In this document: one piece after another, positions 53,508-62,323 of the stretch
How positions within the stretch are numbered: the first letter of the stretch is position 1
How the letters are laid out: each line of letters begins with the position of its first letter
The notes under the pieces: model-generated
What the model was told of the DNA's origin: nothing
The model's database searches: none
Seen by the model: the letters and a program-made list of their open reading frames with translations, nothing else
Assembly: GCA_947627695.1 (NCBI GenBank)
Contig: CANQXF010000007.1
Location: 1 to 64,000 of the forward strand
Reading direction: 5' to 3'
Source: an uncultured Ruminiclostridium sp.
Lineage (GTDB): Bacteria; Bacillota; Clostridia; Oscillospirales; Ruminococcaceae
DNA length: 64,000 nt
Program-made: the position numbers and the translations under genes

Positions 53508-53873
53508 ATGGGCAAATTTGTTATCAAGCACACCGCAACAGGCGTTAAGTTTGACCTGAAGGCGGGTAACGGCGAGGTTATCGCTACCAGCGAGGTGTAC
53601 ACCACTGATTCCGCTTGCAAGAACGGTATCGAAAGCGTTCGCAAGTGCTGCGAGGGCGGCGTTGAGGATCAGACCGTTGAAGGTTACGAAACTCTCAAGC
53701 ACCCCAAATATGAGGTTTATCAGGACAAGAAGGGCGAATATCGTTTCAGACTCAAGGCTCGCAACGGCGAGATAATCGCTACCAGCGAGGGCTACAAGGC
53801 TAAGCCCAGCTGCCTTAACGGTATCGAGAGCGTTAAGAAGAACGCTCCTGAGGCTGAGATCGTTGAGGAATAA
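53508..53873 (+). CDS. YegP family (DUF1508) two-repeat protein
   Basis: A 121-residue cytoplasmic protein with two DUF1508 repeats. Repeat 1 has FDLKAGNGEVIATSEVY with KNGIESV; repeat 2 has FRLKARNGEIIATSEGY with LNGIESV. Each forms a small beta-beta-beta-alpha unit. Function is unknown, although the family is widespread; the NGIESV motif is its hallmark. CAGGAGGA precedes the ATG at 53508. An upstream in-frame start at 53448 lies in the leader and is rejected. The codon use and ribosome site suggest high expression. Single gene. Confidence 0.92.
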   Translation: MGKFVIKHTATGVKFDLKAGNGEVIATSEVYTTDSACKNGIESVRKCCEGGVEDQTVEGYETLKHPKYEVYQDKKGEYRFRLKARNGEIIATSEGYKAKPSCLNGIESVKKNAPEAEIVEE

Positions 53874-53889
53874 TTTTATTGACGATGAT

Positions 53890-53919
53890 ACGCCGTCTGG
53901 TTTACAGGCGGCGTTTTTC
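53890..53919 (+). terminator. Terminator after the YegP-like gene
   Basis: ACGCCGTCTG-gttta-CAGGCGGCGT (one T-G pair) and a T-run. Confidence 0.85.
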
Positions 53920-53987
53920 TTTTTGTGGTGGGAAATTAGGCGGTTTATGAGGGGTGCGGGGTTAAGGGAAGATGTGCGGGGAGTGGG

Positions 53988-54090
53988 GCGGCGAAGCCGC
54001 AGTCGGCGCTTTGCGCCGACTTGATGATTTTGCGGAGCAAAATCATCACTTTTGTTCGGGCTGCGCCCGAACAAAAGGCGGCTTCGCCGC
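53988..54090. repeat. Five-hairpin element G
   Basis: Hairpins with no linkers: 53988-54000, 54001-54021 (AGTCGGCGC-ttt), 54022-54048 (TGATGATTTTGC-gga), 54049-54077 (CTTTTGTTCGGGC-tgc), 54078-54090. The outer arms extend as GAGTGGG (53981-53987) and CCCACTC (54091-54097), so the closing stem reaches 20 base pairs. Its three inner stems are unlike those of all other copies. Confidence 0.9.
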
Positions 54091-54186
54091 CCCACTCCTC
54101 GCACAGGTTTTCTGGTATGCAGGCACAAAAATTGAACGATTACCACCACATAAACATTTCACGGTAAAGTCTTAAAATACACCGTC

Positions 54187-54242
54187 AAAGTTTTCTAAGG
54201 AGAGTCTGAGAGGATTTCTTTTCCAAAAGAAATCCTCTCAGA
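54187..54242. repeat. Dispersed 18-bp perfect palindrome, copy 2
   Basis: TCTGAGAGGATTTCTTTT (54205-54222), loop CC, exact complement (54225-54242). The left flank matches that at 17236-17253 apart from one base. The two copies differ only in the loop and that flank base. Confidence 0.85.
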
Positions 54243-54279
54243 GCAACATTTAAAATTACCACCACTAATCAAAACACAA

Positions 54280-54307
54280 AAAAGGCTTGGAAAACTCCAA
54301 GCCTTTT
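54280..54307 (-). terminator. Terminator of the ABC/DUF5696 operon
   Basis: AAAAGGCTTGGA-aaac-TCCAAGCCTTTT. On the minus strand it follows the permease stop and runs into TTTTTTGTGTTTT. Confidence 0.9.
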
Positions 54308-54322
54308 CTTTGTACCAAAAAA

Positions 54323-55579
54323 TCACATACCCGTGATACCCGATCTCTCAATACCTTCAATAAAGTATTTCTGCAGGAAGCAGTAAACGAGCAGTATCGG
54401 TATCAGCGACAGCAGACAGCCCGCTTCTATCCATACCATATAGTTCTGAGCAATACCCTGAACTTCACCGTTCAGATATACGGAGATCGTGGTGAACAGG
54501 TTGGATACCTGAAGCGCTATCGTGTTGGAACCACCGTAGAACATTCCTGATACGTAAGAGTCGTTCCAGTACCATACCAGTGAGAACACGAATACTGTCA
54601 GGAAAGAAGAACGCGCGTTGGGCACCATTATACGGATAAACGTGGAGAAAGGTCCGCAGCCGTCAAGGTGAGCGGCGTCCTCAAGCTCCTTGGGCAGTCC
54701 GCGGAAGAACTGTCTGTAAATGAACACGAACAGACCCGCACGGATACCGTTTACAAATATCGCCTGTAAATACAAGCCCCACGGAGTACCTGTAAGGTTT
54801 ATTCCCTCTCCATTGTTGAACAGTGAGATTATACCGAATACGTCGAAAAATCTGAACTGCTGGAACAGAGGGATAAGAACTACCTGCGTAGGAACGATTA
54901 TCTGAAGTATAACAATTACAAACAGAAATCCTCTTGCCTTGAACTTAAATCTTGCAAAGCCGTAGCCTGTGATAGCGCAGGTGATGACCTGCAATATCGA
55001 GCAAACCACGTTTACCGCCACGGTTTTCCACAGCAGAGTGGGATAATCGATAGCGTTCCACGTATCGATTATGTTCTGCATGGTAAGGGTCTTGGGTATC
55101 CACATTATAGACGGGTCGTTCATTTCAGACTGAGGTCTTATTGCGGAGGATACCATAAACAGAATAGGATACATAATTACGAAGCCCAGACCGAACAGTA
55201 TCAGAAATCTGAATATGGGCCAGACCTTCGCCGCAACACGCCTTCCGAATATGTAGCGGTAATGCTGTTTTTCGGAGTCGTTGTAGTTGCGGTAATTTTT
55301 CAGTATCTCCCAGTTGCTTACGTGATATTTTTTGTGAAGCTCCTTCTGCTCCTTTTCAATGCGCTTTAACTCCTTCTTGGTGTATACCTTCTGAGTCCTT
55401 GCGTCATCGTCTGTCACTCTTACCACCGTATTCTTGAGAGCGTCGGCGGCATGTTCGGTCTGTTCCTCGGCGGTTTCTGCCGCCTGCTCAACAGCCTCGC
55501 TGACTTCTTCCTTTACCTCGGCAGCGTCGGGAGCATTTTCAGCGTTGTTTATTTCCTTTTCAAAATCTTTTTCAGCCAC
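54323..55579 (-). CDS. Sugar ABC permease (MalG type) with long acidic N-tail
   Basis: A 418-residue inner-membrane permease. The C-terminal 290 residues hold six helices and the EAA loop (ELEDAAHLDGCGPFSTFIRI), the contact site for the ATPase. The first 110-120 residues are unusual: acidic and Ala/Glu-rich (about 1-55), then a Lys/Glu helix (KKELKRIEKEQKELHKKY). Such a tail is absent from usual MalG proteins. The start is GTG at 55579, with AAGGAGGG 6-7 bases upstream; the TTG at 55585 sits directly on the site. Last gene of the operon, paired with the next permease. Confidence 0.9.
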   Translation of the reverse strand: MAEKDFEKEINNAENAPDAAEVKEEVSEAVEQAAETAEEQTEHAADALKNTVVRVTDDDARTQKVYTKKELKRIEKEQKELHKKYHVSNWEILKNYRNYNDSEKQHYRYIFGRRVAAKVWPIFRFLILFGLGFVIMYPILFMVSSAIRPQSEMNDPSIMWIPKTLTMQNIIDTWNAIDYPTLLWKTVAVNVVCSILQVITCAITGYGFARFKFKARGFLFVIVILQIIVPTQVVLIPLFQQFRFFDVFGIISLFNNGEGINLTGTPWGLYLQAIFVNGIRAGLFVFIYRQFFRGLPKELEDAAHLDGCGPFSTFIRIMVPNARSSFLTVFVFSLVWYWNDSYVSGMFYGGSNTIALQVSNLFTTISVYLNGEVQGIAQNYMVWIEAGCLLSLIPILLVYCFLQKYFIEGIERSGITGM

Positions 55580-55591
55580 TTTCAACCCTCC

Positions 55592-56749
55592 TTAATCTAC
55601 CTGATAGAATATAAATCTTGATACTATCGCCGCTATGATACCCAGCGCTACGCCTACGATAGCAAAGTACGTCCACGCCATTGCCGTCGCCGCACCGTAT
55701 TCCCACTGAGTCGTCTTGGTGAGCACCTGGTTCATTACAGGGTTCTCAGAATCTATGAAGCAGTCGATAACTGTGTATACAAGATTTACAAGGATCATGG
55801 GGCTTATGGTTGGGAAGGTTATCTTCCAGAAGAACTCCCAGCCGGTCGCGCCTTCCATCTGCGCCGCTTCCTTGGCGGAGGTGGAGATCTGCTGCAAAGC
55901 TGACAGGAAGATTATCGTCTGGATACCGCAGCGCCAGATCAGGTTGAACAGTCCGCTGGCTATCTGACCGAGCTGGTCGGCAAGGGACTGGCTGATGTTG
56001 GAAAAGCCCATAAATTCAAGGAACGAGTCCACCATATCCACCTGGAACAGCGAGCTGAACTGCGAGGCGTCGCCAACGCCCTGACTTCCCATATCGCCGT
56101 TTATTACCGCAAGGACAGGTCCTGTGGCTACCAGAACCGGTATGAAGAATATCGCTCTGGCAAAGCCTCTGCCCTTGAACTTCTGGCTCAGCAGCAACGC
56201 TATGAACAGGCTGAATACCAGTATCATAAAGGTATCGCCCGGCATTGAGCTGATAGAGGAGAGCAGGTTGGGTATATAGTTCTGGTCAGTGGTGAACGCC
56301 GCAATATAGTTGCCGAAGTTGTTCCATTCGCAGTAAACGCCCGGTCCGTTCAGTCCGGGATAAGCGGAGGGATCTCTGGCGTAGGTGTTGCTGTCAACTA
56401 CCGTGGTTGCGGAAAGAGAATATCTCATAGATTCCACCATAGGGATTATGAACAGATATATCGTTCCCAAAAGCCACAGCAGAATGAATGCGTAACCGTA
56501 AAGTCTTTTCTTGCGCTCGTAGGGGATCCTTGTCTTTTTATCGGGATTGGGTCTTTTGCCCCCGCCGCGCTTTGCGTATCCGTCCGCTGCGGCGGCAGCG
56601 GCAGGTTCCGCTTCAACTGCCTGAACGTTCTCAGCCGCTTCGGTCTGCACTTCTTCAGCCGCTTCCACAACGGTCTCTTCGGTCTGAACTGCTTCTTCGG
56701 CGGTCACCTGAGCGTTTTCCTCAGGCAGATTTTTATTTTTCTTTGCCAT
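55592..56749 (-). CDS. Sugar ABC permease (MalF type) with acidic N-tail
   Basis: A 385-residue permease with an EAA loop (KEAAQMEGATGWEFFWKITF). The first 85 residues form an acidic Glu/Ala/Val tail with several EAAEEVQTEAAE-like stretches, then a basic patch (KRGGGKRPNPDKKTR) before helix 1. The loop after helix 1 is extended and carries PSAYPGLNGPGVYCEWNNF. It pairs with the MalG-type permease 12 bases downstream. The ATG overlaps the DUF5696 stop (TGATG). Confidence 0.9.
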   Translation of the reverse strand: MAKKNKNLPEENAQVTAEEAVQTEETVVEAAEEVQTEAAENVQAVEAEPAAAAAADGYAKRGGGKRPNPDKKTRIPYERKKRLYGYAFILLWLLGTIYLFIIPMVESMRYSLSATTVVDSNTYARDPSAYPGLNGPGVYCEWNNFGNYIAAFTTDQNYIPNLLSSISSMPGDTFMILVFSLFIALLLSQKFKGRGFARAIFFIPVLVATGPVLAVINGDMGSQGVGDASQFSSLFQVDMVDSFLEFMGFSNISQSLADQLGQIASGLFNLIWRCGIQTIIFLSALQQISTSAKEAAQMEGATGWEFFWKITFPTISPMILVNLVYTVIDCFIDSENPVMNQVLTKTTQWEYGAATAMAWTYFAIVGVALGIIAAIVSRFIFYQVD

Positions 56750-59133
56750 CAGTTATCCTCTCCTTTCCCTGCTTGATCAAGGTCATACTGCTGACCGTTT
56801 ATCGAATAGGTCATAGCCGACATATCGATCTCTATCTTCGTTCCGTCGGAATATTCCAGCGCGATCTGCTTTTCGCCGTTTCTGTCGAAGCGGGTTATCG
56901 TCTTATCGCTTATGGAAGAAATTATTCCGTTGAGCAGGTCGTAATCCTCGGAGGCCTTCTCCAGCCAGCCGCTGTAATTGGTGTAGAAATACTTGTCGTA
57001 CTCGCTGTCGGAAAATTCACCGGGCTCGTTATACATAAGCTCGTAATGAATGCCTGCGCCTGAGAGTATGGACAGCAGTCTCAGCTCATCTGCATTGGCG
57101 CTTGCGTTTACAGGCTTGGAGCTGTAAGGAATGTATCCGTGAATGACCATCTGATAGAACGGGATATCATAATCGAACAGGTCGTAGTTGGAGCTGTACA
57201 TAGGCACGTTGGTTATCGCCGATACGTAGGGCAGAGCGTAAGCGTTGCACTCCTGAGCCATAATGGAGATACCCGCATCGGTAAGCTGCTTGTAGCCGTC
57301 CGTCAGTATCTTCATGGAATCCTCTCTCAGGAAGTGTTCCTTGCCCTCGAAATTGGTCCTGCCAAAGTCGCTGTATACTACCGAGGTAGCCTGACTCAGG
57401 GAAATGGTGTTTATCCCCTCGTTGGTGAAGGACTCGGTGAGCTTGCGGAACAGGTCGGGCCAGTAATAAGGCGAGAGTATCGTCCATGTGGGCTTTATGT
57501 CGGTATCGGGCTGACCGTAGGCAAGCTCGAACGCCGTCTGCGTAGCGTAAGCGTGGCTTATTCTCTTTGCGCTGTTCAGCGTGAAGGAGTAGCCGTGTCC
57601 GCTGCGAACGTATTCCATAATGTCAACGCTGGGATAAAGCACGAAGTTGTTTTCCTTTATGGTGCCGTAAAGCGCCTCGAAATCGTTCTTGCCGCCCAGC
57701 TTATTAGAATAGTTCACGCCGTCGGATATCTTTCCTGTCATTCCGCTGTCGTTGAAGTCGTTGTATATGACTACCATTTCATCAACGCCAAGATCCTTCA
57801 GCTTTTCAACTATCTCCTGAGCCTGTTTATAGGAGGTAGCAACCGTCTGCATATCAACGGGGAATCCCAGAACGGAGTGCTTGGTTATCGTTCCGCCCAT
57901 AGTGGTAAGGTAAAGGGCGTTGGAGTTTTCCTCAGACTGCTTGGTAAGTCCCTTTTCATTTATAAGGTAGTTGCGGTAGGTGTCAGCCAGATCCGCCGCG
58001 TTAACTTCGTCGCCTGAAAGCAGGTAGTAGCGGACTGCTATGTCCTGCACCCTTATTCCGCCTGAACGGTAAACGTCCAGAGGAGTTTTCGTACCCATTT
58101 TGTAGGTATCGTTGGACCTGAACTCAAAGCTGAACCACGCGCTGTTTATGGAGGTAGCAGACAGTCCGTTGACCGACGCATTTATGGTAGCGCAGGCGTC
58201 GCCCGCTATTGCTACTGCAAGCATTGCGTTGTCGCCGTCCTCGCCGTCCTTGACGATACCGTAAACGGGCAGATATGCCTGCTCATGCTTGGTGCCAGCC
58301 GAGGTCTTGCTTATTGCAAGGTCCTCGCCGTAAACCTCCGCCTGATAGACCTGAGTGGAGATCTTGCCGTTGTTGAACTCTATCGCCGCACCGCAGCCGT
58401 CGGGAACGAATATGTAACCGTTCTCGTCAGGTCTGCCCGCGCCGAAGGACTGAAGCAGGTTCAGTGTGATAAGCTCGTAGGGTCTGTACTTTTCCGCGTC
58501 GTCGATGTACCATTCGCTTATCTCGTCGGTGTGTATTCTTGCAAGCACGCTTCCACCCTTTTCAAGGGTTATGGAAACGGGAATGTAGAAGTTGTGCGCG
58601 TCAATGTTATAGCTGAACTTCACGCCGTTTTCCACTTGCTCCAGCTTGAACTTCTTAGGTCTTACTGACGCCTCGTAGGAATAGGTGGTAGTGTTTACAA
58701 GGTTATTGTTTTCCACGTCCAGGGGCTTGTAGGTGAGGGTGGACGCCATCATCTGCTTTTGTACGTTACCCGCTATGGGATCGCTTTCGTAGTCGTAGGG
58801 AGTTGACCACCAGATGTATCCGCTGTCGGTGTTCTCGACTGCGAATATGCAGGTCTCCTCGTTGACGTACAGCTTCAGATTGTCGACCTCAGCATATACC
58901 TTCATTGCCGCCAGCGCCTCGTCCTGTGTGACGGGCTTTACCTCTTCCTCGCCGCCCTCTTCGGGAGCGTCGCCCTCTTCTTCAGGAGCGTCCCCTTCCT
59001 GAGGAGCGTCTTCGCTTGCGGTGGTATCGTCAGCGGCAGGCTCGTCTGCGGTTTCAGACCACACGACGCCTGAGCTGAGAGCTATCGAAAGAGCAAGCGC
59101 CGCTGCCAGCAGCTTTCTTTTGAATTTTAGCAT
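56749..59133 (-). CDS. DUF5696 secreted protein
   Basis: A 794-residue exported protein, probably extracytoplasmic. A signal peptide covers about 1-26 (AAALALSIALSSGVVWS). Residues about 30-68 are very acidic with EGDAPEEEG repeats. The remainder resembles DUF5696: a beta-rich N-terminal part (ENTDSGYIWWSTPYDYESDP) and a later barrel-like part with VDEMVVIYNDFNDSGMTG and ISIMAQECNAYALPYV, which look like a TIM-barrel glycosidase-type fold. Acidic residues on strand ends could be catalytic, but no family assignment proves it. It is encoded with sugar permeases, so glycan binding or cleavage is inferred. GAAAGGAG precedes the ATG. Confidence 0.8.
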   Translation of the reverse strand: MLKFKRKLLAAALALSIALSSGVVWSETADEPAADDTTASEDAPQEGDAPEEEGDAPEEGGEEEVKPVTQDEALAAMKVYAEVDNLKLYVNEETCIFAVENTDSGYIWWSTPYDYESDPIAGNVQKQMMASTLTYKPLDVENNNLVNTTTYSYEASVRPKKFKLEQVENGVKFSYNIDAHNFYIPVSITLEKGGSVLARIHTDEISEWYIDDAEKYRPYELITLNLLQSFGAGRPDENGYIFVPDGCGAAIEFNNGKISTQVYQAEVYGEDLAISKTSAGTKHEQAYLPVYGIVKDGEDGDNAMLAVAIAGDACATINASVNGLSATSINSAWFSFEFRSNDTYKMGTKTPLDVYRSGGIRVQDIAVRYYLLSGDEVNAADLADTYRNYLINEKGLTKQSEENSNALYLTTMGGTITKHSVLGFPVDMQTVATSYKQAQEIVEKLKDLGVDEMVVIYNDFNDSGMTGKISDGVNYSNKLGGKNDFEALYGTIKENNFVLYPSVDIMEYVRSGHGYSFTLNSAKRISHAYATQTAFELAYGQPDTDIKPTWTILSPYYWPDLFRKLTESFTNEGINTISLSQATSVVYSDFGRTNFEGKEHFLREDSMKILTDGYKQLTDAGISIMAQECNAYALPYVSAITNVPMYSSNYDLFDYDIPFYQMVIHGYIPYSSKPVNASANADELRLLSILSGAGIHYELMYNEPGEFSDSEYDKYFYTNYSGWLEKASEDYDLLNGIISSISDKTITRFDRNGEKQIALEYSDGTKIEIDMSAMTYSINGQQYDLDQAGKGEDN

Positions 59134-59208
59134 CGTTTTGATTATCTCCTTTCGTGAGATTGTGCAATTCGCCCGACAGTCACGATGTCAACATTCGGGC
59201 TTACTATG

Positions 59209-59847
59209 CTACATACTGAATCTGTACATCAGCTCGGTGTAAATTGAGTAAACGAACATTACCACCTGCTGGAACAGAGATATGAGAAGGATAAGTACCA
59301 ATACTATGATGACCATTGCGATAAGGGTGAATACTATCGCAAGTATCGTCTTCGGCATTGTGTACTGGTGGACCGCTTTCATTGCGGAAATTACCAGCAC
59401 CGCCGACCACAGTATACCGATATAGGAGATAAAGGTAAGGATAGAACCTTCCTGTCTGGTAAGTATGTTGCTGGCAAAAATGTAGACTACCTGTGAAATT
59501 ATGTAGGGTACAAGAGCATAGGCGGTAACGCACATTATCTGCTGCATTTTGCCTTCGCCGTTGAACAATGTACACAATGACCAGTTGCCCACTACCCAGA
59601 TGAAGAATATCAGCACTGAGCTTGAGAACAGGGGTACGACGTTGAATACCTTGTCATATGTCGCCTGGAAGGGGAAACCTGTCATAAGACGTCCCGCGAC
59701 CGTAACGATGAACAGGCAAAGCACGATTATCAAAGCGACCTTGGTGTGGTATGCCTTTTTCCACCTTACGTCCTCAAAGCCCTCGAAGGGGTGCCTTGCA
59801 ACGTAGAAAGGCCATTTCCAAGCGGGCATATCAAGATCAAACCGCAT
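59209..59847 (-). CDS. Yip1 domain membrane protein
   Basis: A 212-residue protein with about five membrane helices and the Yip1 pattern: a soluble start with WPFYVARHPFEGFEDVRWKK, then VVGNWSLCTLFNGEGKMQQI. Function unknown; the family often sits beside ABC sugar loci and DUF5696 genes. The start is ATG at 59847 behind AGGAGGTGACGGCA; a GTG at 59856 lies on the ribosome site. It overlaps the upstream gene by 11 bases. Confidence 0.85.
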   Translation of the reverse strand: MRFDLDMPAWKWPFYVARHPFEGFEDVRWKKAYHTKVALIIVLCLFIVTVAGRLMTGFPFQATYDKVFNVVPLFSSSVLIFFIWVVGNWSLCTLFNGEGKMQQIMCVTAYALVPYIISQVVYIFASNILTRQEGSILTFISYIGILWSAVLVISAMKAVHQYTMPKTILAIVFTLIAMVIIVLVLILLISLFQQVVMFVYSIYTELMYRFSM

Positions 59848-61372
59848 TGCCGTCACCTCCTGTCGAAGCAGCCTTCAGCTTTTTCTTTTTAATTCGCTTG
59901 CGGATAATGGATATTGCCACCGCAATAACTATCAGCACGATGACTACTATCATAAATATGTTGAAATACGAACGTATCATATCCATTCTGTATTCCTTGA
60001 AGGCTCTGTTGTAGCCGCCCTTGCTGTGCATATAGAAGTATTTCATCGCCATCTCGTTTTCGCCCATTGTGTAATAGGCGTTGCCAAGACCGATGTAGGC
60101 GAACCAGTAGTTGGAGTCGCGAAGAAGTATCTCCTCGAAAGGCTCCTTTGCGTCCTGGTATCTGCCCCTGTTGAACAGCTCTATCGCATCTTGCACCATT
60201 CCGCCGAATTCGGTGAGCTTGAATATCGTTATGCTGTTCTTACGTCCGTCGGTGACGTAAACTCTGTGATTAAGATTCTCTATTGCAGTGGGGGAGGTGA
60301 AAAGTCCCTTTTGATTTCCCTCGCCGCCGAAGATGAACTCAAGGTCAAGCTCCTCCGAATACTGGAATATTCTTCTCTTGGTGAAGTCCAGCAGGAAGAC
60401 GTTTCCGTTTTCGTCCACGTCCACGTCGTCGATAGCGGAGGCGAAGTTCTGTCCGTTGTAGTAAAGGGGCATATCGCCGAACAGCATATTGTCAAAGCCC
60501 ATATTCAGGTAAATATTTTCGCCTGCGGGGTTCAGCTTTTTAAGTACATCCTTTTCCGCGTTCTTGGAGGAGGTAACTGTGTAGATGAAACCTTCCTCGT
60601 CAATGTCGCAGTTGGCAATTTCTATTGCGACTGCCTGAACTCTCTTGCGCATCTGCTCACGGCTCATAAACAAGCTGTAAAATGCGTTCTGAAGAACTTC
60701 AGCAGTGGTCTCTACACGGTTGGAGCCGTAGTAGCCGTTGAAGCGTCCCTCTGTGCTGAACTGCACCATACCGTTTGTGATAGACTTGATAACGACGTAC
60801 ACGTTCAAAGCGTTGTCCACTACCACCTTGAGGGGACGGTAGGAAACCTCCGCCTCGTACAGGTCGCCCGAAGGTCTGGTGTACTCTCTGAAGATCGTTC
60901 CGTCCTCGTAGCAGCCGATAACTCTTTCGTTCATCGTATCGGCTATGTAGATGAGGGTCTTGTCGTTGTTATGCGTAACGAAAACGCCTGAGGGGTCGTT
61001 AAGGTCCGTCTTTTTGATAACGCTCTCGGATTCGGGAAATTCCTCCCCGTATTTAAAGGTGTCAAGCACTGTTGCCGACTCCATTTTTTCATCTGTGATG
61101 ACGATCCTCTTGTTTTTGGTGTCCGCCAGATATATTTTTCCGGTAACTTCGTCAACAAAAATGTCGTTAAGCTCATTGAAAGCGCCTACGCCAAGGTCAA
61201 CGCCCGTAATGACTTCGTCAACAACGTATCCGTTCTGGGAAGGAACCGCGTCGTTCCACCAGTCGTAGTTGTAGCCGTTGTAAGGCTCATCAGCAGATAC
61301 TGCGGACGCCAGCGCACTTACAGCGGTGACCGCCGCCATAGCCGCCGCACCGAATTTTTTGAATAACGGCAC
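59837..61372 (-). CDS. NHL-type beta-propeller/TPR membrane protein
   Basis: A 511-residue protein with a signal peptide at about 1-27. From about 60 to 385 there are repeated NHL-like blades (LNDIFVDEVTGKIYLADTKN, DPSGVFVTHNNDKTLIYIAD, IDDVDVDENGNVFLLDFTKR), probably a six-bladed propeller outside the cell. A short TPR follows at about 400-450 (AIELFNRGRYQDAKEPFEEI and then WFAYIGLGNAYYTMGENEMA). A C-terminal membrane helix at about 470-490 and a basic tail (RKRIKKKKLK) anchor it. The start is GTG at 61372 with AAAGGA upstream. It may bind glycans or scaffold the complex. It lies between the two permease pairs. Confidence 0.82.
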   Translation of the reverse strand: MPLFKKFGAAAMAAVTAVSALASAVSADEPYNGYNYDWWNDAVPSQNGYVVDEVITGVDLGVGAFNELNDIFVDEVTGKIYLADTKNKRIVITDEKMESATVLDTFKYGEEFPESESVIKKTDLNDPSGVFVTHNNDKTLIYIADTMNERVIGCYEDGTIFREYTRPSGDLYEAEVSYRPLKVVVDNALNVYVVIKSITNGMVQFSTEGRFNGYYGSNRVETTAEVLQNAFYSLFMSREQMRKRVQAVAIEIANCDIDEEGFIYTVTSSKNAEKDVLKKLNPAGENIYLNMGFDNMLFGDMPLYYNGQNFASAIDDVDVDENGNVFLLDFTKRRIFQYSEELDLEFIFGGEGNQKGLFTSPTAIENLNHRVYVTDGRKNSITIFKLTEFGGMVQDAIELFNRGRYQDAKEPFEEILLRDSNYWFAYIGLGNAYYTMGENEMAMKYFYMHSKGGYNRAFKEYRMDMIRSYFNIFMIVVIVLIVIAVAISIIRKRIKKKKLKAASTGGDGNAV

Positions 61373-61418
61373 TGATATTCATTCCTTTCTTGACTAAATT
61401 TGTAATGCTCCTGCAAGG

Positions 61419-62282
61419 TCAATCCTTCAGACCGCTTTGAGCCATTGTTTCCATTACGTTGCTCTGGCAGATAAGGAATACCACGATAGGCGGGATCATT
61501 GTTATTACAACAGCCGCCGCCGCAACGCCCGCACGGGCAATACCCGCGGCGGATATCTGCTGCATTACGGTGGGCAGAGGTTTAAGCTCCTCACTGTATA
61601 TAAAGGAATAGCCTGTTACCTGCCATGCACCCTGGAATGCGAATATCATCAGGGTGAGGATAGCGGGTTTTACGTTGGGCATTACCACCTGCCAGCAGGT
61701 CCTGAGGTGTCCTGCGCCGTCCAGCTTGGCGGCTTCGATAATGGCGTCGGGTATCTGACCCATGAACTGACGCATAAGGAACAGTCCCATAGGCGTCGCA
61801 ATGTAAGGGAGAGTTATAGCAAGGTAGGTGTCGATAAGTCCCATAACCGCCATTACCATATACTGCATGATAAACATTACGGAAGATGTGAACAGCAGGG
61901 CAACCTCTATCGCCTTGTTCAGCACCTTTTTTCCGGGAAATTCGCCCTTGGCGAGAACGTACGCCGCCGAGGAGGAGAACAGCAGCTGCGCTACCGTAAC
62001 AACAACTGCGACAAGCACTGAGTTAAATATGTATCTGGAGAAAGGCACCCACATATTTGACGCTGTGTTCAGCAGGTCGGTGAAGTTCTGACCTGTGGGT
62101 GACATAACGTAAAGCTTAGGCGGGAACAGGAACAATTCCTGCGAAGGCTTCAGTGACTGTACCACCGACAAATAAATGGGGAACAGCATAAACAGACCTA
62201 CGAGAAACAGCAGGACAAAGATCGCTATATCGCCTGCTCTTGAGCCGCCGTACTTTTTTCTGGATTTTTTTGCTCTTTTCAT
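61419..62282 (-). CDS. Sugar ABC permease (MalG type), first pair
   Basis: A 287-residue permease with six helices and the EAA loop (DAIIEAAKLDGAGHLRTCWQ). The N-terminus is short and basic (KRAKKSRKKYGGSRAGD), as is usual for the family, unlike the second MalG-type permease of the operon. GAAAGGACGG precedes the ATG. It pairs with the MalF-type permease 41 bases upstream. Confidence 0.92.
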   Translation of the reverse strand: MKRAKKSRKKYGGSRAGDIAIFVLLFLVGLFMLFPIYLSVVQSLKPSQELFLFPPKLYVMSPTGQNFTDLLNTASNMWVPFSRYIFNSVLVAVVVTVAQLLFSSSAAYVLAKGEFPGKKVLNKAIEVALLFTSSVMFIMQYMVMAVMGLIDTYLAITLPYIATPMGLFLMRQFMGQIPDAIIEAAKLDGAGHLRTCWQVVMPNVKPAILTLMIFAFQGAWQVTGYSFIYSEELKPLPTVMQQISAAGIARAGVAAAAVVITMIPPIVVFLICQSNVMETMAQSGLKD

Positions 62283-62323
62283 GACTACCGTCCTTTCAGT
62301 TTATTTAGTTTGACTCAAGAGGT

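Noticed and set aside
13337-54090. Hairpin arrays as integron attC sites or group II intron remnants
   Set aside because: No integrase, no cassette genes between them, no attC core sites, and no intron domain V or reverse transcriptase remnant was seen.
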